A DNA stretch of 64,000 bases, taken from assembly GCA_905181765.1 (NCBI GenBank), contig CAJIYW010000004.1, positions 124,001 to 188,000 of the forward strand. Direction: 5' to 3'. Positions 12,001 to 22,027 of the stretch are shown piece after piece. The notes below the pieces were generated by a model. It was given only the letters and a program-made list of their open reading frames with translations, made no database searches and had not been told where the DNA came from. Each line of letters starts with the position of its first letter. Within the stretch, counting starts at the first letter, position 1. Made by a program: the position numbers and the translations under genes. This DNA is from Flavobacteriales bacterium UBA6772. GTDB taxonomy: Bacteria > Bacteroidota > Bacteroidia > Flavobacteriales > Flavobacteriaceae.

Positions 12001-12123
12001 AACGATATTACAAAAGAGATTAATACAGAATTGGCAAAGCTAAATGCATTATTTAAAACGAGCGTATCTGCTTTAAACAAGCAAGTGAAAGAAAGCGATA
12101 TTGATTTGATTCAGTTGGATTAA
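9016..12123 (+). CDS. Secreted VPS10/sortilin-like BNR-repeat beta-propeller protein
   Basis: Signal peptide MKKYVLLIIFALLSLNAKVNAQ; repeated S-x-D-x-G-x-T-W (Asp-box) motifs. Confidence 0.85.
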   Translation: MKKYVLLIIFALLSLNAKVNAQKNSTKVSSEYFSAVEWRNIGPFRGGRSAAVTGVSGKANLFYMGATGGGVWKTNDAGNTWQNISDDFFGGSVGAVAVSESDNNVIYVGMGEKTVRGNVSSGDGIWKSENAGKSWKHIGLKNSRHIPRMRIHPTNPDIVFAGVMGDLYKPTQERGVYKSTDGGTNWKKVLFSNENAGVVDLIIDPNNPRILYATTWNIRRTPYSLSSGGDGSALWKSTDEGETWRNISTNKGLPDGLWGISGVAVSPVNSNIVWALIENKKGGVYKSTDAGKTFALINSERKLRQRAWYYTRLYADTQDENILYVLNVRYHKSTDGGKTYKTYNAPHGDHHDLWIAPEDNQRMIIGDDGGAQVSFDAGENWSTYMNQPTSQFYRVTTDNHFPYRILAAQQDNSTVRISHRTAGRFITESDWSSTAGGESAHIAVDPLNDEIVYGGSYGGLLTRKNHKTGETRAVNVWPDDPMGHGAEDFKYRFQWNFPIFFSPNNKKKLYAGSNHLHTTENEGQSWKLISPDLTRNDPKTLGASGGPITKDNTGVEYYGTIFAATESALEPGLIWTGSDDGLVHVSKNNGTTWDNVTPKKMPEWMMINCIEVNPFVKGSAYVVGTKYKSGDYRPYIYKTENYGQSWKQITNGIGDESFTRALRADPKRKGLLYAGTERGMYVSFDDGKNWESFQQNLPIVPITDLAIKNDNLIAATQGRSLWIIDDLTPLHQLNKTISKQEMVLYQPKNAYNMSGGNGKTSRTAGTNHAGGVAVNYFIKKENEKDTISLSFYDANDNFIKKYSTKPNKEKKEEKLKMEDGNNIFYWNMMYPGAEKVKGMILWWASLSGPMALPGTYKVILSVNGKTAKQNFTIIRNPTSEASMSEMKMQFDFINDINLKMTEIHKALKKVKKVRSQVNLLKKSIKNKEKYKALLTYADTLVKKITKIEETLYQTKSKSGQDPLNFPIRLNNKLAHLNSLTRIGNYAPTQQAIDFKNDITKEINTELAKLNALFKTSVSALNKQVKESDIDLIQLD

Positions 12124-12140
12124 CGTATTACTATAAACCA

Positions 12141-12172
12141 AAAAAAAAGCGACTTTTAAGTCGCTTTTTTTT
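12141..12172. terminator. Bidirectional terminator
   Basis: AAAAAAAAGCGACTT-TT-AAGTCGCTTTTTTTT between convergent genes. Confidence 0.75.
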
Positions 12173-12174
12173 TA

Positions 12175-12423
12175 TTATTTCATTTTCTTATTGGTTACAT
12201 AAATTCCATAAAAGAGACTTAAAAAGGCTTTAAATCCCCAAAAGTTCATCCATTTTCCATTGCTGAAATTTACTTCATTTACCAAATCAAAATTTCCAGC
12301 AAAAATAGCTTCCCAACTATTTAAAAGTAAAGAGATTAAAACAACCATTATAAAAAAAGGAATGGTTACTTTTCTAACGTTGTTCCAAAAAAGCGGTTGT
12401 CTAGTTTTTTCTATAAAAGTCAT
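12175..12423 (-). CDS. Small membrane protein, uncharacterised
   Basis: 82 aa with two hydrophobic segments; adjoins the MazG-like gene on the same strand. Confidence 0.65.
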   Translation of the reverse strand: MTFIEKTRQPLFWNNVRKVTIPFFIMVVLISLLLNSWEAIFAGNFDLVNEVNFSNGKWMNFWGFKAFLSLFYGIYVTNKKMK

Positions 12424-12424
12424 G

Positions 12425-12751
12425 TTATTTTAATTTTTGATTATTATGATGGCGATCGTGATCGCGTTTTGTTTTAATATCTAATTTCTTTTCAAAAGCA
12501 TCTTGTAAATTAATACCTGTTTGATTTGCCAAACATAACACAACAAATAGCACATCTGCCAATTCTTCGCCTAAATCTTTGTTCTTATCAGACTCCTTTT
12601 CACTTTGTTCGCCATAACGTCTCGCAATAATGCGGGCAACTTCACCAACCTCTTCGGTTAATTGCGCCATATTTGTAAGCTCATTAAAGTAACGAACTCC
12701 GTGCTCTTTAATCCAATTATCTACTTGCTGCTGTGCATTCTCTATGTTCAT
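12425..12751 (-). CDS. MazG-like nucleotide pyrophosphohydrolase
   Basis: LTEEVGEVARIIARRYGE and DLGEELADVLFVVLCLAN (EExxE/ExxD). Confidence 0.9.
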   Translation of the reverse strand: MNIENAQQQVDNWIKEHGVRYFNELTNMAQLTEEVGEVARIIARRYGEQSEKESDKNKDLGEELADVLFVVLCLANQTGINLQDAFEKKLDIKTKRDHDRHHNNQKLK

Positions 12752-12884
12752 AATTCTTGTATTGAAAGATTACCCTTTTAAAAATCAAAGATAGTTTTTC
12801 TAAAATAATTTCGTTTGTTTGTGCATTTAAAAATATAACTTCGTTCCGCACGCTGCATGACTAAGATTAGAAAGCAATACCATT

Positions 12885-13499
12885 ATGAAATTAGAAAAAA
12901 AAGAACATTGGGACCACGTTTATAGAACTAAAAATGCAGACGAAGTAAGTTGGACGCAAGAAAAACCCAATACCTCGCTGAATCTTATCAATTCTTTTGG
13001 AGTACCAAAAACTGCAAAAATCATAGACATTGGTGGCGGAGACAGCAAGCTTGTAGATTATCTACTAGCAGCAGGTTATAAAAACATTACCGTATTAGAT
13101 ATTTCTGCAGAAGCTTTAGAGAAAGTAAAAAAGAGATTGGGGGCAAAGGCAGCACAGGTACATTGGATTGTATGCGACATTACCACCTTTGAAACAGATA
13201 CTATATATGATATTTGGCATGACCGTGCAGCATTTCATTTTCTTACTGCGCCTGCGCAAATACAACATTACATAGCAACAGCTAAAAAAGCGGTAAGTGG
13301 CTTCTTAGCCATTGGTACCTTCTCTAAAAAAGGACCTTTTAAATGCAGTGGCCTAGAAATAATACAGTATAGTGAGACTGAATTAAAAACATTAATGCAA
13401 GACGGTTTTAATGCCCTGAATTGCACTACGGAAAACCATACTACACCATTTAATACCCAACAAAATTTCTTGTTTTGTAGTTTCAAAAGGCTAGGATAA
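12885..13499 (+). CDS. Class I SAM-dependent methyltransferase
   Basis: KIIDIGGGDSKLVDYLLAAGY motif I; TVLDIS; WHDRAAFHFL. Confidence 0.85.
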   Translation: MKLEKKEHWDHVYRTKNADEVSWTQEKPNTSLNLINSFGVPKTAKIIDIGGGDSKLVDYLLAAGYKNITVLDISAEALEKVKKRLGAKAAQVHWIVCDITTFETDTIYDIWHDRAAFHFLTAPAQIQHYIATAKKAVSGFLAIGTFSKKGPFKCSGLEIIQYSETELKTLMQDGFNALNCTTENHTTPFNTQQNFLFCSFKRLG

Positions 13500-13565
13500 G
13501 TTCTGGAAAGGATTTAATTAAACGTTTAGTTTCTTTTAATTCCCAAACTAATAAGAACCAAATTT

Positions 13566-15581
13566 TTACCTCCTTTTCTTTTTGGGAGCTCTGCTTACCT
13601 TCTTCTTTCTTTTATTAAAAGGAATAGCATCATCAAAAGTATGTTGTGCTGTTTTATGAGCAGTTTTATTCTTTTTCCAAGAATTATTTTCTGGCAATAA
13701 AACCTGTAATAAATCTGAACGCCCCACTTTATTTAAGGTATTTCGAATCCAATCTTTATTTTCTTTTTTATACCAAAAGAAAAATTTATGTTGGTCTTCT
13801 CTTTCCTGTTTTGTTTTTGGTGTTCTTGTTGGTTTTAATGTATACGGGTGAAATCCTGAATAATAAATTACCGTTGCAACCGTCATGGGTGTTGGTGTAA
13901 AACCTTGAACTTGCTCTAACTGAAAGCCCATATCTTTGGTTTCTGCAGCTAAGTTTGCCATGTCTTCTACTTCACTTGCTGGGTGACTAGAGATAAAATA
14001 AGGAATTAATTGTAGGTTTAATTTCTTCTGAATATTTATTTTATCAAAACGCTCTTTAAACATATGAAAATATTTAAAAGATGGCTTACGCATTAACTTT
14101 AAAACAGGATCTGAAGTATGTTCTGGTGCTACTTTTAAACGCCCAGAGACATGCTTTGTCATTACTTCTTCTGTATAGGCATCCAATTCTTTTGGATCTG
14201 CATTTTTATTAAATTCTGGAACTAACATATCATGTCTAATTCCACTTCCAATAAAAGATTTTTTAATCTTCGGGTGCTTATCTACTGCTTGATATAATTC
14301 TGTTAAAGGCTTATGAGAGGTATCTAAATTAGAACAAACTACGGGAGAGATACAGCTAGGCGCAACACATTTATCACAAATAGACTGTACTTTTCCCTTC
14401 ATCTTATACATATTAGCAGAAGGCCCACCAATATCAGACAAATAGCCTTTAAAATCTGGCATATTTGCTACTTTATCTATTTCTTTTAAAACAGACTCTT
14501 GACTTCTACTAGCAATAAATTTTCCTTGGTGTGCAGAAATTGTACAAAAACTACAACCACCAAAACATCCTCTATGAATGTTAATAGAAAATTTTATCAT
14601 TTCAAACGCCGGAATTGGTCCACGCTTATCGTATTTAGGGTGCGGCAAACGTGTAAAAGGCAAATCGAAAGATCCGTCAATTTCCTTTTCTGTCATCGTA
14701 GGAAAAGGCGGATTGATAACCAATGTTTTTCCTTCTACTTCCTGTAAAATTCTTCGTGCTTTTAATTTATTAGACTCTTGCTCTATTACCTTAAAATTAG
14801 AAGCAAATGTTTTCTTGTCGCCTAAGCAAGCTGTGTGTGAATTAATAGTTACATCTTCCCAGTCTTTTATAACAGGTATTTTTTCTGTTTTCTGATCTAT
14901 TAAAACAGCGGTTTGTTTGATGTTTTTTAAACTAGAAAAAGGCACTCCTTTCTGCAATAATTCTACAATTTCTCGCAAAGGTTGTTCTCCCATTCCGTAG
15001 ACCAACATGTCTGCCTTAGAAGTTTCTAAAATAGTTGGTAATAATTTATCAGACCAGTAATCGTAATGCGTTACACGTCTTAAAGAAGCTTCAATTCCAC
15101 CAATTAAAACAGGCACATCAGGAAACTTTTCTTTTAATATTCTTGAATATACAGAAGTTGCATAATCGGGTCTAAAACCTTTATCACCGTTTGGGGTATA
15201 TGCATCTTTATCTCTACTTTTTTTACTTGCAGTGTAATTACTCACCATCGGATCCATACAACCACCGGTTGCACCAAAAAATAAACGGGGTTTTCCTAAT
15301 TTTTCAAAATCTTGCAAATTATCATTAACACTTGGTTGCGGCACAATTGCGACTCTTAAACCGTAACTTTCTAAAATACGTCCAATTACAGCAGGCCCAA
15401 ATGAAGGATGATCTACATATGCATCTCCACTAAATAAAATAACGTCTAATTCTTCCCAACCACGAATTTTAACCTCCTTGTTTGTGGTTGGTAACCAATC
15501 TGTTAGTTGTAATTTTTTAGAATCTTGCATAGTTTGCAAAAATAGGGGTTTTACAGCGAAGATGCACAGAGAAAAACACAA
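13566..15581 (-). CDS. YgiQ family radical SAM protein
   Basis: INIHRGCFGGCSFCTISAHQGKFIASRS cluster motif; UPF0313-like length. True start probably MQDSKKLQL. Confidence 0.92.
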   Translation of the reverse strand: MCFSLCIFAVKPLFLQTMQDSKKLQLTDWLPTTNKEVKIRGWEELDVILFSGDAYVDHPSFGPAVIGRILESYGLRVAIVPQPSVNDNLQDFEKLGKPRLFFGATGGCMDPMVSNYTASKKSRDKDAYTPNGDKGFRPDYATSVYSRILKEKFPDVPVLIGGIEASLRRVTHYDYWSDKLLPTILETSKADMLVYGMGEQPLREIVELLQKGVPFSSLKNIKQTAVLIDQKTEKIPVIKDWEDVTINSHTACLGDKKTFASNFKVIEQESNKLKARRILQEVEGKTLVINPPFPTMTEKEIDGSFDLPFTRLPHPKYDKRGPIPAFEMIKFSINIHRGCFGGCSFCTISAHQGKFIASRSQESVLKEIDKVANMPDFKGYLSDIGGPSANMYKMKGKVQSICDKCVAPSCISPVVCSNLDTSHKPLTELYQAVDKHPKIKKSFIGSGIRHDMLVPEFNKNADPKELDAYTEEVMTKHVSGRLKVAPEHTSDPVLKLMRKPSFKYFHMFKERFDKINIQKKLNLQLIPYFISSHPASEVEDMANLAAETKDMGFQLEQVQGFTPTPMTVATVIYYSGFHPYTLKPTRTPKTKQEREDQHKFFFWYKKENKDWIRNTLNKVGRSDLLQVLLPENNSWKKNKTAHKTAQHTFDDAIPFNKRKKKVSRAPKKKRR

Positions 15582-15757
15582 AGATTTATAAAATTTTTTA
15601 GCGGTGAATAATCGCCACTTTCCTTATTTTTTTTACAATAACAGGCAATAAACGTAGGATTTTAGTCATAAAAAAATATTCAAAATCATTTTAACAAAAG
15701 AATTTTCATCAACTCTTTTTAGTTTCGTAGCTTTATCGGAATTAATCATAAATCAAT

Positions 15758-17671
15758 ATGAAAAAGTTTCTCATACTAATAGTTCTTAGTTTTTTTCTAT
15801 ACACTTCTTGTAATTCTTCAAAAAAAAACAAAGAGGACACTTATGTCATAGACAATTACACAAAACAAGAAGTAACAATTGCAATGAGAGATGGCACCAA
15901 ATTGCACACTACCATCTATTCTCCAAAAGATACTACTAAAGAATATCCTATTTTAATGCAAAGAACGCCTTATAGTTCTGCGCCTTATGGTGACGAAAAG
16001 ATGAAAACTAAAATAGGACCGAATATTCATTTAATGAAAGAGGGTAATATTATAGTATATCAAGATGTTCGCGGCCGTTGGATGAGCGAAGGCGTTTACG
16101 ACAATATGCGTGCGTACATTCCTAATAAAACTGCAAAAGAAGCTGATGAAGTTTCAGATACCTATGACACTATTGATTGGCTAGTGAATAATGTTAAAAA
16201 TAACAATGGGAATTTAGGTACTTGGGGAATTTCATATCCTGGGCACTATGCAACCGTTTCTACAATAGAAGCGCATCCTGCTTTAAAAGCAGCATCTCCA
16301 CAAGCATGTATTGGAGATTTCTTTTTTGATGATTTTCATCATAATGGCGCATTTCTATTAAGTTATTTTAGAGCTATTTCTTTATTCGGAACTTATAAAG
16401 ACACGCCAACAGATTCTGCTTGGTACTCTTTTCCTAAAATGGAATCTAAAGATCAATATCAATTTTTCTTAGATAAAGGGCCTTTAAAAAACTTAAACGA
16501 ATACTTTCAATACGATAAATTAGACGTAAAAACTGCAGAAAAAAAAGACAGAATTGATGATTATTTCTGGAAAGAAATTGTAGAACATCCTAATTATGAT
16601 TCGGTTTGGCAAAGCAAAGGAATTATTCAGCATTTAGACAAAGTACCTTCTTCTGTGGCCACCATGATTGTTGGTGGTTGGTTTGATGCAGAAGATTTAT
16701 ACGGTCCCTTAGAAACCTATAAAGCCATTGAAAAAAACGGAAAAGACAATTACAATACCCTAGTTTTTGGTCCTTGGGATCATGGGAAATGGGCAAGAGC
16801 TGGAGTAGAAAATTATGTAGGTAATTATTACTTTGGTGATTCTATTTCCTTGAAATTTCAATCGGAAATTGAAACAAAATTCTTTAACCATTTCTTAAAA
16901 GGAAAAGGAGATAAAAATTCTGGTTTACCAGAAGCGTATGTTTTTGATTCTGGTAAAAAAGAATGGAAATCTTATGATGCTTGGCCTCCAGAAAATGTGG
17001 TGAAAGAAGATTGGTTTTTAAATAGAAATCAAAGTTTAGCGAAACAACATGATGGTAAATTAACGCATGAAATTAAATTTACGAGTGATCTGAAACATCC
17101 TGTTCCGTATTCCGAAGATATTAAAACGGTTTTTACGCCAAGAAAATACATGACAGATGACCAACGTTTTGCGGCAAGAAGACCCGATGTGCTGGTTTTT
17201 GAAACCGATATTTTATCCGAAGATTATACCTTAGCTGGAGACATTTTAGCAAAATTAAAAGTTGCTACCACAGGCTCATCAGCAGATTGGATTGTAAAAG
17301 TAATTGATGTACATCCTGATAATTTAGAAGAAACCAATGACAAACTACAAGACCATTTAAAAATGAGCAATTATCATTTAATGGTTAGAAGTGAAGTTTT
17401 ACGAGGACGTTTCAGAAACAGTTTCGAGCATCCAGAACCTTTTATTCCGAATAAAAAAACGGAGGTAAACATTAAACTGCAAGATGTTTTTCACACGTTT
17501 AAAAAAGGACATAAAATGCAAATTCAAGTGCAAAGTACTTGGTTTCCTTTAATAGATTTGAATCCGCAAACCTATGTAGACAATATCTATAAAGCAGATG
17601 AAAAAGATTTTAAAAATCAAACACATACCGTTTTTACAGATTCTTCTATTGAGTTTTCTGTTCTTAAATAA
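15758..17671 (+). CDS. CocE/NonD family alpha/beta hydrolase, predicted lipoprotein
   Basis: Lipobox LYTSC; VYQDVRGRWMSEG, GTWGISYPGHY (GxSxxG); FGPWDHGKW. Confidence 0.88.
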   Translation: MKKFLILIVLSFFLYTSCNSSKKNKEDTYVIDNYTKQEVTIAMRDGTKLHTTIYSPKDTTKEYPILMQRTPYSSAPYGDEKMKTKIGPNIHLMKEGNIIVYQDVRGRWMSEGVYDNMRAYIPNKTAKEADEVSDTYDTIDWLVNNVKNNNGNLGTWGISYPGHYATVSTIEAHPALKAASPQACIGDFFFDDFHHNGAFLLSYFRAISLFGTYKDTPTDSAWYSFPKMESKDQYQFFLDKGPLKNLNEYFQYDKLDVKTAEKKDRIDDYFWKEIVEHPNYDSVWQSKGIIQHLDKVPSSVATMIVGGWFDAEDLYGPLETYKAIEKNGKDNYNTLVFGPWDHGKWARAGVENYVGNYYFGDSISLKFQSEIETKFFNHFLKGKGDKNSGLPEAYVFDSGKKEWKSYDAWPPENVVKEDWFLNRNQSLAKQHDGKLTHEIKFTSDLKHPVPYSEDIKTVFTPRKYMTDDQRFAARRPDVLVFETDILSEDYTLAGDILAKLKVATTGSSADWIVKVIDVHPDNLEETNDKLQDHLKMSNYHLMVRSEVLRGRFRNSFEHPEPFIPNKKTEVNIKLQDVFHTFKKGHKMQIQVQSTWFPLIDLNPQTYVDNIYKADEKDFKNQTHTVFTDSSIEFSVLK

Positions 17672-17681
17672 AATAATTAAA

Positions 17682-19499
17682 ATGAAAAAAATAATTTTAA
17701 CAGTACTTGTTGTTTTTGCTATAAAAACAACCGCACAAGAGAAAGCAATACCTGTTTTTAAAGATGGTGAAGCTCAAATAGTAGCAGCTTTTGCTGATGA
17801 TAGCAAATGGATTCGTACAGATTTGTGGGTAGAAACTACTTTTGATTCGGATGGCGACGGAAATTTAGACAGAATGCATGTAGATGTAACAAGACCTTTA
17901 CAAACAGAAACTGAAGGTTTAAAATTACCTGTGGTGTATGAATCTAGTCCGTATTATTCTGGAGTTGCCAAGGGTGGAAGAGAGTTGTTTTGGAATGTAA
18001 AACATGAGTTGGGGGAAACAGTGCCAAATCCTTTTCATCCAGAAGTTAAAAGAACAGGAAAACGTCCTATTATTTCAAATTCTCAAATTAAAACATGGGT
18101 TCCCAGAGGATATGTTGTTGTGCATTCTTCTTCTCCCGGAACTGGCTTGTCAGATGGCGCGCCAACGGTTGGAGGAGACAATGAATCTTTAGCACCAAAG
18201 GCTGTTGTAGATTGGTTAAACGGCCGTGCAAAAGGGTTTGTTTCTAGAACAGGTAATGAGACTGTTTCTGCTTATTGGTCTACTGGAAAAGTAGGCATGA
18301 CAGGTACTTCTTACAACGGAACTATTCCGTTAGCAGCAGCAACAACTGGTGTAGCTGGTTTAGAAGCTATTATTCCAATAGCACCCAATACTTCTTATTA
18401 TCATTATTACCGCTCTAACGGTTTAGTGCGTTCTCCGGGTGGTTATTTAGGGGAAGATATAGACGTGTTGTACGATTTTATTCATAGTGGAAAAGAAGAA
18501 AATAGAGCTAGAAATAACAAAGTTATTAGAGATACAGAAATGGCTAATGGTATGGACAGAGCTTCTGGAGATTATAACAGTTTTTGGGCAGGAAGAGATT
18601 ATATAAATGATATGCGACCAATGAAGGCAGCATTGTTAATGTCTCATGGATTTAATGACTGGAATGTAATGCCAGAGCATAGTTTCAGAATTTATGAACG
18701 TGCCAAAGAAATGGGCTTACCAACACAAATATATTATCATCAAAACGGTCATGGTGGTCCGCCACCAATGAAAATGATGAACCGATGGTTTACAAGGTAT
18801 TTACACGGAGTTGAAAATAATGTTGAAGCAGATGCAAAAGCTTGGATTGTTAGAGAAAATGACCAAAGAAATGAACCAACCGCATACGCAGATTACCCAA
18901 ATCCAGCGGCAAAACCAGTTACTTTTTACTTAACTCCTGGGGCGCCTAAAGCTGGAAACTTAACTTTAAGTAGTACCACATCTAAAGGAAAAGAAATGTT
19001 AGTAGATAATTATTCTTTTACTGCAGATGCATTAGCACAAGCAGACTTTACAGAACACCGTTTACTATATGTATCTCCTATTTTAAAAGAAGATGTTCAT
19101 ATCTCTGGACGACCAATCATTACCATAAAAGCAGCGAGCTCTAAAAAAGCCGTAAACTTATCTGTGTATTTAGTTTCTTTACCATGGAACAAAGGCAGGA
19201 GAATAAAAATTACTGATAATATTATTACTCGTGGATGGGCAGATTTACAAAATCATACATCTTTAACAGAAGGCACGCCTTTAAAACTAGGTGCATTCTA
19301 TGAAATGACTTTTAATTTACAACCGGATGATCAAATCATTAAAAAAGGACAACAGATAGGTTTAATGATTTTTTCTAGCGACAGTGAGTATACACTGTTA
19401 CCAAAACCAGGAACTGAATTGACCATTGATTTAAAAGGTACTAAATTAATACTTCCAATTGTTGGAGGGGAAAATGCTTTTAAGAAATCTATTGAATAG
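17682..19499 (+). CDS. CocE/NonD family hydrolase, Xaa-Pro dipeptidyl-peptidase-like
   Basis: Signal peptide from MKKIILTVL (17682); GMTGTSYNGTIPLAAA nucleophile motif; HGFNDWNVMPEH. Confidence 0.85.
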   Translation: MKKIILTVLVVFAIKTTAQEKAIPVFKDGEAQIVAAFADDSKWIRTDLWVETTFDSDGDGNLDRMHVDVTRPLQTETEGLKLPVVYESSPYYSGVAKGGRELFWNVKHELGETVPNPFHPEVKRTGKRPIISNSQIKTWVPRGYVVVHSSSPGTGLSDGAPTVGGDNESLAPKAVVDWLNGRAKGFVSRTGNETVSAYWSTGKVGMTGTSYNGTIPLAAATTGVAGLEAIIPIAPNTSYYHYYRSNGLVRSPGGYLGEDIDVLYDFIHSGKEENRARNNKVIRDTEMANGMDRASGDYNSFWAGRDYINDMRPMKAALLMSHGFNDWNVMPEHSFRIYERAKEMGLPTQIYYHQNGHGGPPPMKMMNRWFTRYLHGVENNVEADAKAWIVRENDQRNEPTAYADYPNPAAKPVTFYLTPGAPKAGNLTLSSTTSKGKEMLVDNYSFTADALAQADFTEHRLLYVSPILKEDVHISGRPIITIKAASSKKAVNLSVYLVSLPWNKGRRIKITDNIITRGWADLQNHTSLTEGTPLKLGAFYEMTFNLQPDDQIIKKGQQIGLMIFSSDSEYTLLPKPGTELTIDLKGTKLILPIVGGENAFKKSIE

Positions 19500-19518
19500 C
19501 ACTAAATAAAATAAAAAA

Positions 19519-19980
19519 ATGACCTCTACAGAAATTGCATTACTTCTAAATGTTGATGCAGAAAAAATTACAAGAATTGGAGAAATAATTGGAAAAAAAA
19601 TTCCTGAAAAAGACAATTTTAGTAATTTAAATGAATTTGAAAAAACATTTATTTACTTAGATGTTTTAGAAGATAGCGTTACAAATGGTGGATTTATACA
19701 GTTCTTTTTTAATTCTTCTGGGCAATTCACTCATGAAGTATTTCAAGCATACCTGGCCATTAAAGCAGAAAACACCGTTGATATTCTTACCAAAGCAATC
19801 TACTTATTTCCAGAAATTCCGGTTCCTAAAAACTTAAGAATACGACAACAAATATTAATGGAAAAAGACACTAATATTGACTTATGGGACGAATTAGATA
19901 CTCAATTTTATAAATATGAAGACAATATTATTTCACTAACATTAGAGTATGTTCGAAATAATATTGCTCATTTTGATTGA
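19519..19980 (+). CDS. DMP19-like protein
   Basis: VTNGGFIQFFFNSSGQF motif typical of the DMP19/DUF4375 family. Confidence 0.65.
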   Translation: MTSTEIALLLNVDAEKITRIGEIIGKKIPEKDNFSNLNEFEKTFIYLDVLEDSVTNGGFIQFFFNSSGQFTHEVFQAYLAIKAENTVDILTKAIYLFPEIPVPKNLRIRQQILMEKDTNIDLWDELDTQFYKYEDNIISLTLEYVRNNIAHFD

Positions 19981-19983
19981 AAA

Positions 19984-20370
19984 TTATTGCTCTAAAATTT
20001 TTTTTATATGTGGCTTAAAGTAATTAACTCCTTTTAGAACTTTACCATCTTCTCTATAAATTGGCTTTCCATCTTCTCCTAATTTACTCATATTACTTCT
20101 ATGAATTTCATTAAAAACGTCCTCTATTTTATCTTGCATGCCATGCTCTATAATAGTACCACACAAAATATATAACATATCTCCTAAAGCATCTGCGACC
20201 TCTACTAAATCGTTATTTTCTGCTGCTTCTAAATATTCTTCATTCTCTTCTTTCATTAAATTAAAACGAAGTAAATTTCTGCCCTCATCAATGCTTGCTG
20301 TTGGTCTGTTTTTAATACCAGCGCCAAAAGCTGTATGAAATTCATGTACTGATTTTATTTTATTTTTCAT
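19984..20370 (-). CDS. MazG/HisE-like pyrophosphohydrolase
   Basis: KEENEEYLEAAENNDLVEVADALGDMLYIL all-alpha NTP-PPase motif. Confidence 0.85.
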   Translation of the reverse strand: MKNKIKSVHEFHTAFGAGIKNRPTASIDEGRNLLRFNLMKEENEEYLEAAENNDLVEVADALGDMLYILCGTIIEHGMQDKIEDVFNEIHRSNMSKLGEDGKPIYREDGKVLKGVNYFKPHIKKILEQ

Positions 20371-20389
20371 TTTTATCTCTTATAAATTA

Positions 20390-21112
20390 TTATAATGTTT
20401 TTTTTAATAACCAGGCAGGAGCTAGTTTTAAAGCCCAAGCAATAAGTTGCCATCTCTTAGAAATATAAGCTACTCTTTTTTTACTTTTAATAGCACTGTA
20501 AATTTGATTTGCTGCTTTCTCTAAAGGAACCATCCAAAAAACAGCTTCCCCTAAAGCCATGGCAGTATCTATAAAGCCAGGTCTAATTTCCGTAATAAAA
20601 ACACGTTTCGATTTTATAGATTTGGTTTTTATATACAAGCTTTCTAGATACGCTTTTTGATATGCTTTAGAAGCAAAATACACAGGTGCAGCACGATTCC
20701 CTCGAATAGAGGCGATAGAAGTAATACCTACCAAATGCCCAAATTGTTGGGCTCTAAACAGGTTATACGCTAAAGTGTATAATTTTGTTACTCCTAAAAC
20801 ATTCGTATTTATAGATTGTTCTTCTTTAGACCATTCTAATTTTGGATTCACAAAACCAACTCCTGAAGATTGCACTATAAGGTCTATTGTTCCAAATTCT
20901 GATACAATTTCAGAAAATATGTTCTCTACTTCTTGAGTATCCTGAATATCATTCTGCTTTACTAAAACTTGCTCTGGAAACTTCTTTTTAAGCGCCTCTA
21001 AAAGCGGCAATCTTCTCCCAGTAATAGCAACTCTGTATCCTTCTTTTACTAAAATCTCAGTTAAAGACTTTCCGATCCCAGAAGTTGCACCAAAAACGAT
21101 GGCGTTCTTCAT
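20390..21112 (-). CDS. SDR family oxidoreductase
   Basis: FGATSGIG cofactor motif and YFASKAYQ (YxxxK). Confidence 0.9.
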   Translation of the reverse strand: MKNAIVFGATSGIGKSLTEILVKEGYRVAITGRRLPLLEALKKKFPEQVLVKQNDIQDTQEVENIFSEIVSEFGTIDLIVQSSGVGFVNPKLEWSKEEQSINTNVLGVTKLYTLAYNLFRAQQFGHLVGITSIASIRGNRAAPVYFASKAYQKAYLESLYIKTKSIKSKRVFITEIRPGFIDTAMALGEAVFWMVPLEKAANQIYSAIKSKKRVAYISKRWQLIAWALKLAPAWLLKKTL

Positions 21113-21234
21113 TTTATTTGTAATTTTGTAAAATAAAATATTGATTCATTTGAATAGACAATATATAGAAACTTTACGAAATTTTTAAACTCAAAAAAAT
21201 CTATTCATCAACAATTTACTAAACAATTGAAGTT

Positions 21235-21441
21235 ATGTTTTTAAGTGCTTATTTTACGACTGGTAGAATTATATTTATGATCTTTTTTATTTTAGCTTTT
21301 ATAGTATTAATGACTTACAGCTACAGAAAAGATATAAAAAACCATGAGCGTTATTACAAAGGAGCCGGAAAAAAGGTACTAATTTATGGAGGAATAATTG
21401 TATTAATTTTCGTGGCAATTCGTCTATATACAGGTCAATAA
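21235..21441 (+). CDS. Small two-TM membrane protein, uncharacterised
   Basis: 68 aa with two hydrophobic helices and a central basic loop. Confidence 0.55.
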   Translation: MFLSAYFTTGRIIFMIFFILAFIVLMTYSYRKDIKNHERYYKGAGKKVLIYGGIIVLIFVAIRLYTGQ

Positions 21442-21465
21442 TTTACTTTTAGTACTGTTCTATTA

Positions 21466-22027
21466 TTACTTTTCTACATATATAAAACAATCTGTTGTAT
21501 GGTCATTTACCATTCCAATGGCTTGCATATATGCGTAAATTACAGTAGAACCAACAAATTTAAATCCATCTTTTTTTTAAATCTTTAGAAATGGTATCAG
21601 AAAGTTCGGTGGTTGCCGGTACTTCTGCTCTCTTTTGAAATTTGTTATGAATTGGAGTTTCATTTACATAAGACCAAATAAACTTTGAAAAAGAACCAAA
21701 TTCTTGCTGAACTTCCATGAAAACTTGCGCATTATGAATAGCACTTCTTATCTTTAATTTATTCCTTATAATTCCTGTATCTATTAATAAAGATTGAAAC
21801 TTACTTTCTGGGTATATTGCAATTTTTTGATAATCAAAATTATCAAAAGCTTTTCGAAAGTTTTCTCTTTTATTTAAAATAGTAATCCAACTCAAACCTG
21901 CTTGAAAAGTTTCTAAAATTAAGAACTCAAAAAGTGTTGCATCATCAAAAACAGGCTGTCCCCATTCTTTGTCATGATATTCTTCATATAATTTACTATC
22001 AGTAACCCAAAAACATCTTTTTTGCAT
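21466..22027 (-). CDS. tag: DNA-3-methyladenine glycosylase I, frame broken near 21571-21578
   Basis: YEEYHDKEWGQP...ETFQAGLSW; the frame ends at KKRWI but continues one frame over as GFKFVGSTVIYAYMQAIGMVNDHTTDCFIYVEK. Confidence 0.88.
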
